Source: Tannerellaceae bacterium (GTDB taxonomy: Bacteria > Bacteroidota > Bacteroidia > Bacteroidales > Tannerellaceae). From it: 64,000 nt of DNA. A model generated the notes under the pieces. That model had not been told where the DNA came from and searched no databases. It was given only the letters and a program-made list of their open reading frames with translations. The position numbers and the translations under genes were made by a program. The stretch covers positions 10,168-74,167 of the forward strand of contig JAITGL010000050.1 of NCBI GenBank assembly GCA_031280645.1, read 5' to 3'. This document shows, piece by piece, positions 27,479 through 36,231 of this stretch (positions are counted from its first letter, which is position 1; each line of letters opens with the position of its first letter).

Positions 27479-29884
27479 TTATGGTTCCCACCAAAGCTTT
27501 GGGAATATTGGGTTGACGCCGCCGTTCCAGGAGCCGTAGCTTTGCCATGGTCCGCTCTCATGGCTATCACCATTATAGTATGGACCCCATTCTGTTTCGT
27601 CGGGCCATCCGCTGCTGAAAGGCGTGGGTTCCGGGTTTGACGTAATGTTTCCTCCTATGCCATAGCTTCCGGTAAGGTAGTAGCATTTCGATACTCCTCC
27701 GCCGTAGTTATTGGTTCCGACTATGACGCCGACATTTCCGGCGCCTGAAACGACGCCTGTGCTGTAACATGCCGATATATTAGTTGTGTCGCCGTCGTTG
27801 ATGTAGTCGCGGCCGTTCCATCCTGCTATGCCGCCGATACCTGTACCGGTTCCTGTGACGCTACTTGTATTATAACAGCTTCCTATACCAGAAACAAACA
27901 CTCCGGGACCGTTAACTCCTGTAATGCCGCCGATAAGATCTACTCCCGAAACGCTGCCTGCATTGTAAGATGAGATTATAAATTGTACATTGACGCCTGC
28001 CAGCCCGCCGATACAACGTCCGCTTCCTGAAACATTGCCTGTATTATAGGAATTACTTAACGGCTCCGTATTGACTGCCACTAATCCGCCAACAGTATCG
28101 CTTCCTGAAACGTTGCCTGTATTATAGCAAAGCTCCATAGAGTAGCCTACTGTTCCGGCAACGCCGCCAACACGGCTAATGCCTGAAACGTTGCCTGTAT
28201 TATATGTATTATAACATCCAATTGAATTGTAAGCCATCATAGATCCAACTATTCCGCCAACCCAGCGGCGACCTTCAACGCTTGCTCCATTAGAACATGA
28301 AGTTATACCATTGGTCGTATATCCCACTACGCCGCCAACATAGTCTTGACCTTTAATGTTGCCGCTTCTGATGTTAATATTGCAAAGGTAGCCAATCATA
28401 TATCCGAATAACCCTTGATAATCGTTCGTACTGTTGATATATATGTTATCAATGTTCTTGTCGTTGCCGTTGAATGTTCCGTTAAAATACGAGCCGAACC
28501 GATTGCCTATCGGCGTCCATTCAACATTCGGCGTAACGGTTTCTCCCAGCAAATCAAGATCGGCCTCCTGCTTGTAATTGCCGGCAAGAGCATTGATCAA
28601 CTGAAACTCCGCAAAACACCCAATCGGGATAAACCCTTCCGCATCCGCATCCCTGAACTTCATCTCGCCGCTTGCATCAATATTAAGATAAAGCGGCCCG
28701 CTGGACGTATGCCTTCCGATTAGATAGGTTCTCTGCGGATTAAGATCGGTAAGCACTATCTCCTTTATCACCTTGTTGGCCGTAACGTCGAACGGAAGCT
28801 GGCCGTTGGCTTGCAGGCGGAGGCCTTGGGAGGTTCCGGAGCGGAGTATGGCTTCGGGAGGCGAGGCGAGGGAGGCGGTCATTGGGGTTCCGTCGGAGTA
28901 GTAGAGTTGTATTTCGCCCTGGTAGAGGCCGGTTGGGATGGCCTCGTCGGGGTATCCTCCGGGATAACCGGTGGTAGGCACGTCGGGGCTTCCGCCGTCC
29001 CAGTCTTCAACGGTTCCGCTAATGTCGGCTTCGTGCTTGGTAAGGGTTACGGCGTATACGTACTTATGTCCCGATTCCCAGGAGGCGGGCGAGGGGATAT
29101 TGGCTTCGTAGGCGGTTGATCCGGTTGTGAGGGTGAACTTAATGCCTGCCGTGCCGCCCGGGATTACTATGGCTTCGTACTGCGATCCGTCGACAACGGT
29201 TCGGGGCGCTACGTTGCCTGTTGGGGTTGCTTCCCGCTGCACGAGATTTGCGTCGGCTGAGAGGTTGAGCGATCCTCGGTAGGGAAGGTTCGTAATCCTT
29301 ACGCTCATGCCCGCGAGCGATTCGGTAACCCCGTCGCCCGCCGTAACGTTGATTATGATCTTCGACAGCTTGTGGTAGAAGTGGAGGTTAACCGTCGACG
29401 AGTAGGTGTTGTCGTACCCGTTGCCGCTGTTGTTGGCTACTGCCCGCATCAGGTCGATGGCCGATTGCGTGGTTTGGGTTGATACGTCGATTGGGTATGT
29501 CCAAACGTCGGTTAGCGGTTTGTAGGGGTAGTAGGCAATGAAGGCTACCTTGGGCGTTGTTACCAGAGGGTAGCAAATGGGATTGCTTGACGAGAACGTA
29601 ACCGAGGCGAGCGAGCTTGTGTTAGGGTTTGCGTACTCCCGGTTAGATACTCCGCTCATAATATTTGTGGTTCCGTTCTCCACCATGAAGATGCCGATCC
29701 TTTCCAGGCCGGTCCAAAGGCTGTTTTGCACCTTGGTTTGCAAAGCCGAGATGCTGTCGGATGCGAATTTTACTTCCACTTGCCCGCCGTTGTTCGGGTT
29801 GGGCAATATCTCGTCCTTAATTGAGCAGGAAGTTAAGACTGCTGCGCAAATGGCAGTGATTGAAAATAGTTTGATTGTGTTCAT
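27479..29884 (-). CDS. Fimbrillin-like lipoprotein with GLUG repeats (paralogue 1)
   Basis: 801 aa starting MNTIKLFSITAICAAVLTSCSIKDE; Cys20 follows a lipobox. Residues about 25-300 resemble the fimbrillin (FimA/Mfa) fold of Bacteroidales surface lipoproteins. A short middle region follows, and residues about 460-740 hold 9-10 GLUG-type repeats of the pattern SCYNTGNVSGSDTVGGLVG. It ends with a Trp-rich tail (PIFPKLWWEP) shared with paralogue 2. Likely a surface-exposed adhesin or pilus-tip-like protein. It lies 91 nt downstream of paralogue 2 in the same orientation, and its N-terminal half is almost the same sequence. Confidence 0.88.
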   Translation of the reverse strand: MNTIKLFSITAICAAVLTSCSIKDEILPNPNNGGQVEVKFASDSISALQTKVQNSLWTGLERIGIFMVENGTTNIMSGVSNREYANPNTSSLASVTFSSSNPICYPLVTTPKVAFIAYYPYKPLTDVWTYPIDVSTQTTQSAIDLMRAVANNSGNGYDNTYSSTVNLHFYHKLSKIIINVTAGDGVTESLAGMSVRITNLPYRGSLNLSADANLVQREATPTGNVAPRTVVDGSQYEAIVIPGGTAGIKFTLTTGSTAYEANIPSPASWESGHKYVYAVTLTKHEADISGTVEDWDGGSPDVPTTGYPGGYPDEAIPTGLYQGEIQLYYSDGTPMTASLASPPEAILRSGTSQGLRLQANGQLPFDVTANKVIKEIVLTDLNPQRTYLIGRHTSSGPLYLNIDASGEMKFRDADAEGFIPIGCFAEFQLINALAGNYKQEADLDLLGETVTPNVEWTPIGNRFGSYFNGTFNGNDKNIDNIYINSTNDYQGLFGYMIGYLCNINIRSGNIKGQDYVGGVVGYTTNGITSCSNGASVEGRRWVGGIVGSMMAYNSIGCYNTYNTGNVSGISRVGGVAGTVGYSMELCYNTGNVSGSDTVGGLVAVNTEPLSNSYNTGNVSGSGRCIGGLAGVNVQFIISSYNAGSVSGVDLIGGITGVNGPGVFVSGIGSCYNTSSVTGTGTGIGGIAGWNGRDYINDGDTTNISACYSTGVVSGAGNVGVIVGTNNYGGGVSKCYYLTGSYGIGGNITSNPEPTPFSSGWPDETEWGPYYNGDSHESGPWQSYGSWNGGVNPIFPKLWWEP

Positions 29885-29975
29885 TGTTTCATTGTAAGTT
29901 GTTTTGCGGAAAAAGCGAGCTGTTATTAAGCGGCACGCTTTGTATTATCAGTTCAGATTAAAATGAAATGCAAGG

Positions 29976-32384
29976 TTATTCTTCCCACCATAGCTTGGGA
30001 AATACCGAGCCTTTCCCTTCATTTCCGTCAACCCAGTTGCCTAAGCTTTGCCAATATCTGTAGGAGCCACCACCGTTGCCTATCCCCCATCGCAAATCGC
30101 TGTTTTGAACAGGCCAGCTTTCGCCGCTGCCAAAAGGTATGGCGTTGTCGTTTGATTCTAGATTGCCAATACCATAGTTTGCGTTATCGCCGCTTATATT
30201 TAGCCAGTAAGATACTGACAGGGGATCGCCGTTGTGATGTCCAACTATACCGCCGATATAGATATCGGATTCCGAGATATCGGATTCCGAATAAATACCA
30301 CCTGTATTATAACATTCAAATACGGAGCCCTTCCCATTATGGTTCCCTGCTATGCCACCGATATAACGTATACCGAATATATTGCCTGTGTTATAACATG
30401 CAGTCATATAAATGCCGGCACGGTCGGAGTAGCTATTACTAAAGCCCACTATGCCGCCGACATCATTGTTGCCTGTAATATCGCCTGTATTGTAACATCC
30501 CACTATAGAATTAGATTCATAAATGTGATATGTAGAGTGTGTGGCAATATGGCTACTACCAGAGATGCCGCCGACATGATTGCCGCTACCTGTAACGCTG
30601 CCTGTATTATAACAGTCCCCTATTCTGCTGCCATTGCCGACTCCCACGATACCTCCAACGTCGTTTAAACCTGTAACGCTACCTGAATAATTACATCTCC
30701 CAATACCGGTATAGTAGCTGCCGCCGTACATATCGGTGCCGAGGCTGGTGTATCCTACAATTCCTCCAACGTTGTCTAAACCTGTAACGCTACCTGAATA
30801 AGAGCTGTTACTGACGCTGCCGCCATGGGCGTATGCCACAAGACCGCCTACATTATCACCACCTCTAACATCGCCGTTCTTGACATTTACATTATTAATA
30901 GCCGCATACTTCCATATGACATTAAATAGTCCGGCATAACCGGAAGTTGATACATATAAATTATCAATAGTCTTACCGTTGCCGTCGAATGAGGCTCCCC
31001 GATCTAATGTTCCGTATAAGTCTTTCGGGTTCCAATTCTGCTCAGGCCCCATTAAGTCAATGTCGGCATCCTGTATGTAACTCCCATCGGATATCATTTG
31101 AAACTCTGCATAACAACCGATAGGGATATTATTGTTTTCGTCGGCGGGGCGAAATTTAAGATTGCCGCTTTTGTCTATGTTCAAGTAAATAGGGCCGCTG
31201 CTTGTATGGCGGCCTATAAGATAACTTTTGCCCGGAATGCCCAGCGATATTTCCCTTATCACCTTGTTAGCTGTGTGGTCGTACGGTAGTTCGCCGTCGG
31301 GTTTGAGGCGAACGTAGAGGGATGAGCTACGCAACATAGCGCCGGCAGATGGAGCTGAGGCTGTAATAACAGGAATAGGAGGGTCGTCGGTATAATAAAT
31401 TTGGATTTCGCCTTGGTAGAGATCCGATGCGCTGCCGCTCTCGTCGGATAATCCCTCCGGATACCCAATCGTAGGCACGTCCGGAGTAGTTCCGTCCCAA
31501 TCCTCAACCGTTCCGCTTATCTCTGTATTGTATCTTGTAAGAGTAACCGTATACGAATACTTGCGCCCCGACTGCCACTCAACGGGCGACGGTATGGAGG
31601 CCTCGTATTCGGCTGTGCCGGTTGTGAAGCTTAGCTTGATGCCCGCAGTACTGCCCGGTATTATTATTGCTTCGTACTGCGATCCGTCGGTAACTGTAAA
31701 GGGTGCGATATTCCCAACCGGCGTAGCCTGCCTGCTCACCGTGTTCGAGTTCCCCGACAGGTTAAGCGAACCCCTGTACGGCAAGTTCGTAATCCTTACG
31801 CTCATGCCCGAAAGCGATTCGGAAACCCCGTCGCCCGCCACAACGTTGATTATAACCTTCGACAGCTTGTGAGAGAAGTGCAGGTTAACTGTCGACGAGT
31901 AGGTGTTGTCGTACCCGCTGCCGCTGTTGTTGGCCGCGGCCCGCATCAGGTCGATGGCCGATTGCGAAGTCTGGTTCGACACGTCGATGGGGTACGTCCA
32001 AACGTCGGTTAGCGACTTGTAGGGGTGGTAGGCAATGAAGGCTACCTTGGGCGTTGTTACCAGCGGGTAGCAAATAGGGTTGCTCGACGAGAACGTAACC
32101 GAGGCCAGCGAGCTTGTGTTCGGGTTTGTATACTCCCGGTTCGATACCCCGCCCATAATGTTTGTGGTTCCGTTCTCCACCATAAAGATCCCGATCCTTT
32201 CCAGGCCGGTCCAGAGGTTGTTCTGCACCCTGGTTTCGAGAACCGAGATGCTGTCGGATGCAAATTTAGCCTCAACGGGTTGACCCTCGTTGGGCTTGAT
32301 CACAATGGTTTCGTCGTGAACCGTGCACGAATACAAAACCGCCGCGCAGATGGCGGCCGTAGACAAAATGCGAATTTTGTTCAT
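29976..32384 (-). CDS. Fimbrillin-like lipoprotein with GLUG repeats (paralogue 2)
   Basis: 802 aa from ATG 32384 (MNKIRILSTAAICAAVLYSCTVHDE), lipobox Cys20. The open frame reaches 32465, but that extension has no signal and crosses a hairpin. The N-terminal fimbrillin-like half (to about residue 300) closely matches paralogue 1 in DNA and protein (SNPICYPLVTTPKVAFIAY). The GLUG region (about 440-740) is diverged, with longer insertions such as GYTSLGTDMYGGSYYTG. It ends FPKLWWEE. Same likely role as paralogue 1; recombination between the two would swap surface repeats. Confidence 0.87.
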   Translation of the reverse strand: MNKIRILSTAAICAAVLYSCTVHDETIVIKPNEGQPVEAKFASDSISVLETRVQNNLWTGLERIGIFMVENGTTNIMGGVSNREYTNPNTSSLASVTFSSSNPICYPLVTTPKVAFIAYHPYKSLTDVWTYPIDVSNQTSQSAIDLMRAAANNSGSGYDNTYSSTVNLHFSHKLSKVIINVVAGDGVSESLSGMSVRITNLPYRGSLNLSGNSNTVSRQATPVGNIAPFTVTDGSQYEAIIIPGSTAGIKLSFTTGTAEYEASIPSPVEWQSGRKYSYTVTLTRYNTEISGTVEDWDGTTPDVPTIGYPEGLSDESGSASDLYQGEIQIYYTDDPPIPVITASAPSAGAMLRSSSLYVRLKPDGELPYDHTANKVIREISLGIPGKSYLIGRHTSSGPIYLNIDKSGNLKFRPADENNNIPIGCYAEFQMISDGSYIQDADIDLMGPEQNWNPKDLYGTLDRGASFDGNGKTIDNLYVSTSGYAGLFNVIWKYAAINNVNVKNGDVRGGDNVGGLVAYAHGGSVSNSSYSGSVTGLDNVGGIVGYTSLGTDMYGGSYYTGIGRCNYSGSVTGLNDVGGIVGVGNGSRIGDCYNTGSVTGSGNHVGGISGSSHIATHSTYHIYESNSIVGCYNTGDITGNNDVGGIVGFSNSYSDRAGIYMTACYNTGNIFGIRYIGGIAGNHNGKGSVFECYNTGGIYSESDISESDIYIGGIVGHHNGDPLSVSYWLNISGDNANYGIGNLESNDNAIPFGSGESWPVQNSDLRWGIGNGGGSYRYWQSLGNWVDGNEGKGSVFPKLWWEE

Positions 32385-32438
32385 GAGATTTAATTTGTAA
32401 GTAGTTAAAAAATAGAGAGATTTATATGTACGAGAATA

Positions 32439-32463
32439 GCGCGCCACCATTATAGTGGCGCGC
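32439..32463. terminator. Perfect hairpin upstream of GLUG paralogue 2
   Basis: GCGCGCCAC (32439-32447), loop CATTATA, GTGGCGCGC (32455-32463), a 9-bp perfect stem. On the minus strand it follows the small ORF at 32473-32778, but the T-tract is weak (TATTCTCG). It could be a terminator for that ORF or part of the paralogue 2 leader. Confidence 0.5.
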
Positions 32464-32472
32464 ACGTCTCTT

Positions 32473-32778
32473 CTAATTAAAATTCAAATGAAAATGAAGG
32501 GCGTTCAAGTAAAATGTTTTTAGAGTGAATGGTCGTCGCCCGCCGCCCCTTATGCGGCCGCCGGGCTTTTGCCGGGAAAATGTCCCGGCGCCGGTCAGGG
32601 CGCCGGAACTTCCGAGTAGAAAGGTGGCTTCATTGTTTAATAGTGGTTTGTCTATACAAATAGTGACGTTGCAGCCGGCCGGATTAAGTCCGGAGCAACG
32701 CGATATACTGTCGGTTAAGTTGTAGAAGCAGTATGCCGGCAGAATTGTCGGGTTGTTTTTTCTTGTCTTGATGGTCAT
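32473..32778 (-). CDS. Hypothetical small protein, doubtful
   Basis: 101 aa starting MTIKTRKNNPTILPAYCFYNLTD. I recognise no family. It has four Cys, a Gly/Arg-rich stretch (residues 70-82) and no signal peptide. It starts 7 nt after the neighbouring small ORF stops, and both begin with a TI(K/T)-like N-terminus, so they could be a pair of related short genes. The opposite strand is also open over part of the region, so coding is not secure. Confidence 0.35.
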   Translation of the reverse strand: MTIKTRKNNPTILPAYCFYNLTDSISRCSGLNPAGCNVTICIDKPLLNNEATFLLGSSGALTGAGTFSRQKPGGRIRGGGRRPFTLKTFYLNALHFHLNFN

Positions 32779-32785
32779 TTTGATT

Positions 32786-33106
32786 TTAGAATTTTTCTGG
32801 ATAGCAATAATTATGATTCTGTGAAATGTTCAATCGCATGGTATCGGCCGGCGATAATAGAAAGCTGCCTCTTCCCGTCGACATGTCGCTTCCGCCTGGG
32901 CGGAATCTCCGGTTGAAACCAACGGGCCGCTTGTTAAGATTTACCCCCTCATGCAGTTGCGCAATACATGACATCCCGTTTTTCAACCGGAGATACCCGC
33001 CTGCGGCGAGAACAACATGTTGTGCGTACAATCCTTGCGGGATGGGCGCGGCAGCCTCTATTATCATGGTCCTGATTTTCTGATTCTGTGTTATAGTAAC
33101 ATACAT
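32786..33106 (-). CDS. Hypothetical small protein, doubtful
   Basis: 106 aa if started at ATG 33106 (MYVTITQNQKIRTMIIEAAAP); another in-frame ATG lies at 33169. No family recognised, no signal peptide, no promoter seen. It lies between the DUF6261-like gene and the other small ORF, all on the minus strand. It could be a degraded gene. Confidence 0.35.
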   Translation of the reverse strand: MYVTITQNQKIRTMIIEAAAPIPQGLYAQHVVLAAGGYLRLKNGMSCIAQLHEGVNLNKRPVGFNRRFRPGGSDMSTGRGSFLLSPADTMRLNISQNHNYCYPEKF

Positions 33107-33240
33107 TTGTATTAAGATTAAGCCCAAGCGGTTTCCCTTTTCGGGCGATGCCGGATATTGCCGGTTCATATCGTTTACAGTTACGTTTCTTATAAAGCTT
33201 GCAGCAATTTCAATTTCTTATCTTCCCCTTTCCGCTTGCA

Positions 33241-34188
33241 TTAACGTTCGCCCACCGAAGGCGGGTTCAATTCGTCGGGATTAACCGGCGGCGGAGTATT
33301 ACTCGGATTCTGCGGCGGAGTATCGGGCGCAGGCGGAAGCGTTGCGTCGGGATTTTGCGGCGGAGTGTTGGGAGCCGGAGGATTGGTATTGTCGGGCTTC
33401 TGCGTTCCCGGGGCATTATTATCCCCGTCGTTTTTATCCCCGTCTTTCTTGCGATGCTTTGCCACTATGCCCGCATGCCGGTGGTAGATTTCCGAATACT
33501 GGTCGATATTGGCGTTAATCAGGCCTATTATATGCGTCAGCTTTTCTTTCACCTCGTCGGAAAAGGGCAGCATCATCATGCCCGTAATAGCCTTGCACAG
33601 GTTGTCGAACGATTTGTTAAACGCCCTTCGCAAATCAACCATCTTGCCCTCTTGCTGCTGCTGGAGGCGAGCGTCGAGCCGCGCGTTGTAAATGTTGTCG
33701 AAAGCGTCGTTGGCCACTTCCAGCGCGTCGATAATATCCTTAACGCCGTATTTAACCAGCAGCGCATCATATTTGCGGAACTCAACAATCATATTGCTGA
33801 TAAGCGCGGTTTCAGACTCGTACTCCTTTCTGGCGGCATGTTTATACGTGTCGATAATGAATTTCATGCGAGCCGCTTCGGCCTTTCCCTCGGCCGTTAT
33901 CGGATAGCTTGAGAGCGAGGCGATGCGACTTGTAAGAGCGTTAACATAAAAATCGCGCCCCGAATCCTTAGCCTGCACCTCCTCGGTTTCAAACATCTTG
34001 AGGCTGCGCAGGAACACCCCGTTAAAGGTAGCCAACTGCTGCTGCATATCCTGGTACAACTGCCCAAGCTCGTGCACGGTTTCGATTTCAGCCCCCGCAT
34101 GGTTCACAATATTCTTGCCGAACTGGAGATTTTGCGATGTGAAAAGCTCTCTCAACAGAGTATTGTGCGGTTGAATTTCTTCTGCCAT
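33241..34188 (-). CDS. DUF6261-like helical protein with proline-rich repeat tail
   Basis: 315 aa starting MAEEIQPHNTLLRELFTSQN. Residues about 1-245 are helical and resemble DUF6261 as I remember it (AEAARMKFIIDTYKHAARKEYESETALISNMI, ALEVANDAFDNIYNARLDA). Residues about 250-315 are a low-complexity tail with repeated PPAP(N/D)TPPQNP units and Asp/Asn/Gly. No signal peptide. The tail is absent from the other such protein (9043-9840). Array C begins about 75 bp upstream of its ATG. Function unknown. Confidence 0.7.
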   Translation of the reverse strand: MAEEIQPHNTLLRELFTSQNLQFGKNIVNHAGAEIETVHELGQLYQDMQQQLATFNGVFLRSLKMFETEEVQAKDSGRDFYVNALTSRIASLSSYPITAEGKAEAARMKFIIDTYKHAARKEYESETALISNMIVEFRKYDALLVKYGVKDIIDALEVANDAFDNIYNARLDARLQQQQEGKMVDLRRAFNKSFDNLCKAITGMMMLPFSDEVKEKLTHIIGLINANIDQYSEIYHRHAGIVAKHRKKDGDKNDGDNNAPGTQKPDNTNPPAPNTPPQNPDATLPPAPDTPPQNPSNTPPPVNPDELNPPSVGER

Positions 34189-34262
34189 ACAAATTTGTTT
34201 TTAGTTTGATAAATGGTAATAGATCGCAGAGTAGACAGTTGTTGCATAACCGCTACTTAAGG

Positions 34263-34875
34263 CCAAGCCTTCCCAGGTTTCATTCCCCGAAGTCCCGGCC
34301 TGGGTAAAACATAGTTGTTTTAGCTCCGTTGAGCCCTCGTTCAGGCAAAAACAACTACGTTTTAGCCTCGTTTTGGGCTCAAGCAAGCAAAAACGTAGTT
34401 GGGTTGGGCTCGTTTTTGGCTCAAACAGGCAAAAACAACTATGTTTTAGCTTTGTTGAACTCTCATTCAAGCAAAAACAACTACGTTTTTGCCTCGTTGA
34501 GCCCAAAACGAGGTTAAAACAACTACGTTTTTCCTTGTTTGAGCTCCAAACGAGCCCAACCCAACTACGTTTTTGCTTGCTTGAGCCCAAAACTAGCACA
34601 ACCCAACTACGTTTTTGTATGTTTGAGCCCGAAACGAGCCCAACCCAACTACGTTTTCGCCCGGTTGCGCCTCCATCGAGGCCAACCCATACATGTTTCG
34701 GGCTTGTTGCAGAAGCCGCGGTATAAAACCGGCATCGTTTTTGATTCGCAAACCTGCCCTTGCAGCCAGACCCGGCAGGGTGCGGCGCAATGCAAGATCC
34801 TGTAATACAAAACCGACGCCGATTCTGATTAGCCAAGCAATTAACCCGCCGCCTAACGCACAGGCGGCATACCAA
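34263..34875. repeat. Array C: 42-bp tandem repeats related to array B, about 14 phased units
   Basis: Core centres at 34313.5 and every 42 bp to 34691.5 (10 units), with cores AAAACAACTACGTTTT or CCCAACTACGTTTTTG, the same as in array B. Beyond that, sequence similarity fades, but inverted repeats stay on the 42-bp grid within about 1 bp: AAAACCGGCATCGTTTT near 34733, GACCCGGCAGGGT near 34775, AAAACCGACGCCGATT near 34817, and GCCGCC/GGCGGC near 34858. One weak unit (AAGCCT/AGGTTT, centre 34272.5) precedes. It lies upstream of the DUF6261-like gene. Confidence 0.92.
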
Positions 34876-35284
34876 TTGCCGCCCCACGGTATTCACGAGG
34901 CGGATATTGTGAGCAAGATATTTTAAAAGGAGAGGAGGCCCGTCTACATTTCCATCAGAGACTGTATTCGGGGGGGTAAAATGTAAAGTCTACCCCAGTC
35001 TGTCTGGAGCGGTTTTTCATATTTATATGTTATTTTAGTGTCATCCATGAAGCTAATATAGTTTTCCATTCGGCTGCAAATGTAATATATTGTTTGGAAT
35101 GATTACTCAATTGTTGAAAAGTTTTTTCACATTGGCCGATTGCATTGTAACAGCGCAGTTTAGGCCTGAAAAAGTTATCAACGTAAAGCGTTAAATGTAT
35201 CAAATGCCATAATTTTTGTTATGCAGATACCTTCCCGTGCCCCCCTCGACCCGCCTCTCAACAAGCCCGAATAGCCCCGGCCGC
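34876..35284. other. Intergenic AT-rich stretch without recognised gene
   Basis: No convincing ORF. A TAnnTTTG element (TACATTTG) on the minus strand at 35084-35077 could start transcription toward array C and the DUF6261-like gene, but no well-spaced -33 box is visible. Confidence 0.4.
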
Positions 35285-35331
35285 AAAAAAAATACCGGGA
35301 CAGGCGGGGCCATCCCCATCCTGTCCCGGTA
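35285..35331 (-). terminator. Intrinsic terminator of the DUF3108 gene
   Basis: Minus strand: TACCGGGACAGG pairs with CCTGTCCCGGTA (12 bp, 35331-35320 with 35304-35293), followed by eight T residues. Confidence 0.92.
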
Positions 35332-35352
35332 AGCCATCCCGGCGCCGGAGGG

Positions 35353-36231
35353 CTATTTGCCCGCCAGCCGGCAGCTTAGCGGATGCCGCAATCCGCTCGA
35401 TTCCTTATAGTGCACCTCCGCCGCGCCTATCTTCAGCTTGGCCCTCACCCTTACGGGGATATGATTATCGTCGTTGCCAATCCAAACCTCGGCGGCTTCC
35501 TTACTCTGGGCGAACGCCGCGTCGTAAACGTCGATGTAAAAATGATGCGCGCCGTACGACGCATCGCCCTGCTTGGCCGTCGAGGGCCCCGTATACCTGA
35601 ACCGAACGTTAACGATATCCTTCCCCACCGCCACCTTGAAGGGGAACTCGGCCCCCGGCCGCAAATTGTCGAAGTCGATAGAGCGCGCGTACATAACGGC
35701 CCCCAGCATGTCGTATACGCAGCCTCCGGCGGTAAGTACGGTGTCGATACGGGTGCGGCCGCGGGCGCGGCGGGTCGAACGGATGTCGAACGGCTGTTCG
35801 TTGGAGAAGATAAGCTCGTCTACCATGTAGAATCCGCCTTCGTCGGTATGCTTGGAGGAGCTGATGGGGCGGCCTTGGGGCGACAGGAGGGTCGACAGCG
35901 TGTCTCTCATCTTGTAAAAGGTTTCGGCCATGCCCAGCGAATTAAACTGCATATGATACCGCCAGGCCTCCTCGCCCTCCCACGGCGTTTCGCCTGTGGA
36001 AAATACCGCATGGCCGGCTTTCGACATTATCAAGCCCCATTTAAAGTACACGTCGTAAGATATCCGCTCGCCGTTATGGAACGGAATGTTACTCCACTCG
36101 CAGCTTTGGCCCCACGCCTTTACCGTTGGGATGCAAAGGCAGATTATTACGGCGGCTGCAAGGCTAAAACGGCATCGAGCGGCCGAGCGGATTGGATGAG
36201 CTTCCTCGCGATGATTGTTGTCGTCCTTCAT
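35353..36231 (-). CDS. DUF3108 family exported protein
   Basis: 292 aa starting MKDDNNHREEAHPIRSAARC. After a charged start, a signal-like helix (residues 22-42, FSLAAAVIICLCIPTVKAWG) directs export. The mature part matches DUF3108: FHNGERISYDVYFKWGLIMSKAGHA, then MLGAVMYARSIDFDNLRPG and EVWIGNDDNHIPVRVRAKL. DUF3108 proteins are periplasmic and their role is not established. The first 68 nt overlap the 3' end of the upstream Ig-like lipoprotein gene in another frame. Confidence 0.88.
   Translation of the reverse strand: MKDDNNHREEAHPIRSAARCRFSLAAAVIICLCIPTVKAWGQSCEWSNIPFHNGERISYDVYFKWGLIMSKAGHAVFSTGETPWEGEEAWRYHMQFNSLGMAETFYKMRDTLSTLLSPQGRPISSSKHTDEGGFYMVDELIFSNEQPFDIRSTRRARGRTRIDTVLTAGGCVYDMLGAVMYARSIDFDNLRPGAEFPFKVAVGKDIVNVRFRYTGPSTAKQGDASYGAHHFYIDVYDAAFAQSKEAAEVWIGNDDNHIPVRVRAKLKIGAAEVHYKESSGLRHPLSCRLAGK

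Noticed and set aside
26740..27539. Several short open frames with peptide repeats in array B on both strands
   Set aside because: Same reason: an artefact of a period divisible by three, with several frames open at once and no promoter or ribosome site.
34201..34896. Long minus-strand reading frame of about 230 codons with 14-residue repeats in array C
   Set aside because: A 42-bp period keeps any stop-free frame open, and frames are open on both strands here. There is no plausible start signal and no globular content. The same class of array exists with a 41-bp period, where coding is impossible.
34900..35220. Insertion-sequence remnant
   Set aside because: There are short inverted matches (GTCTACATTT near 34939 and AAATGTAAAGTCTAC near 34979), but no transposase fragment, target duplication or second end was found.
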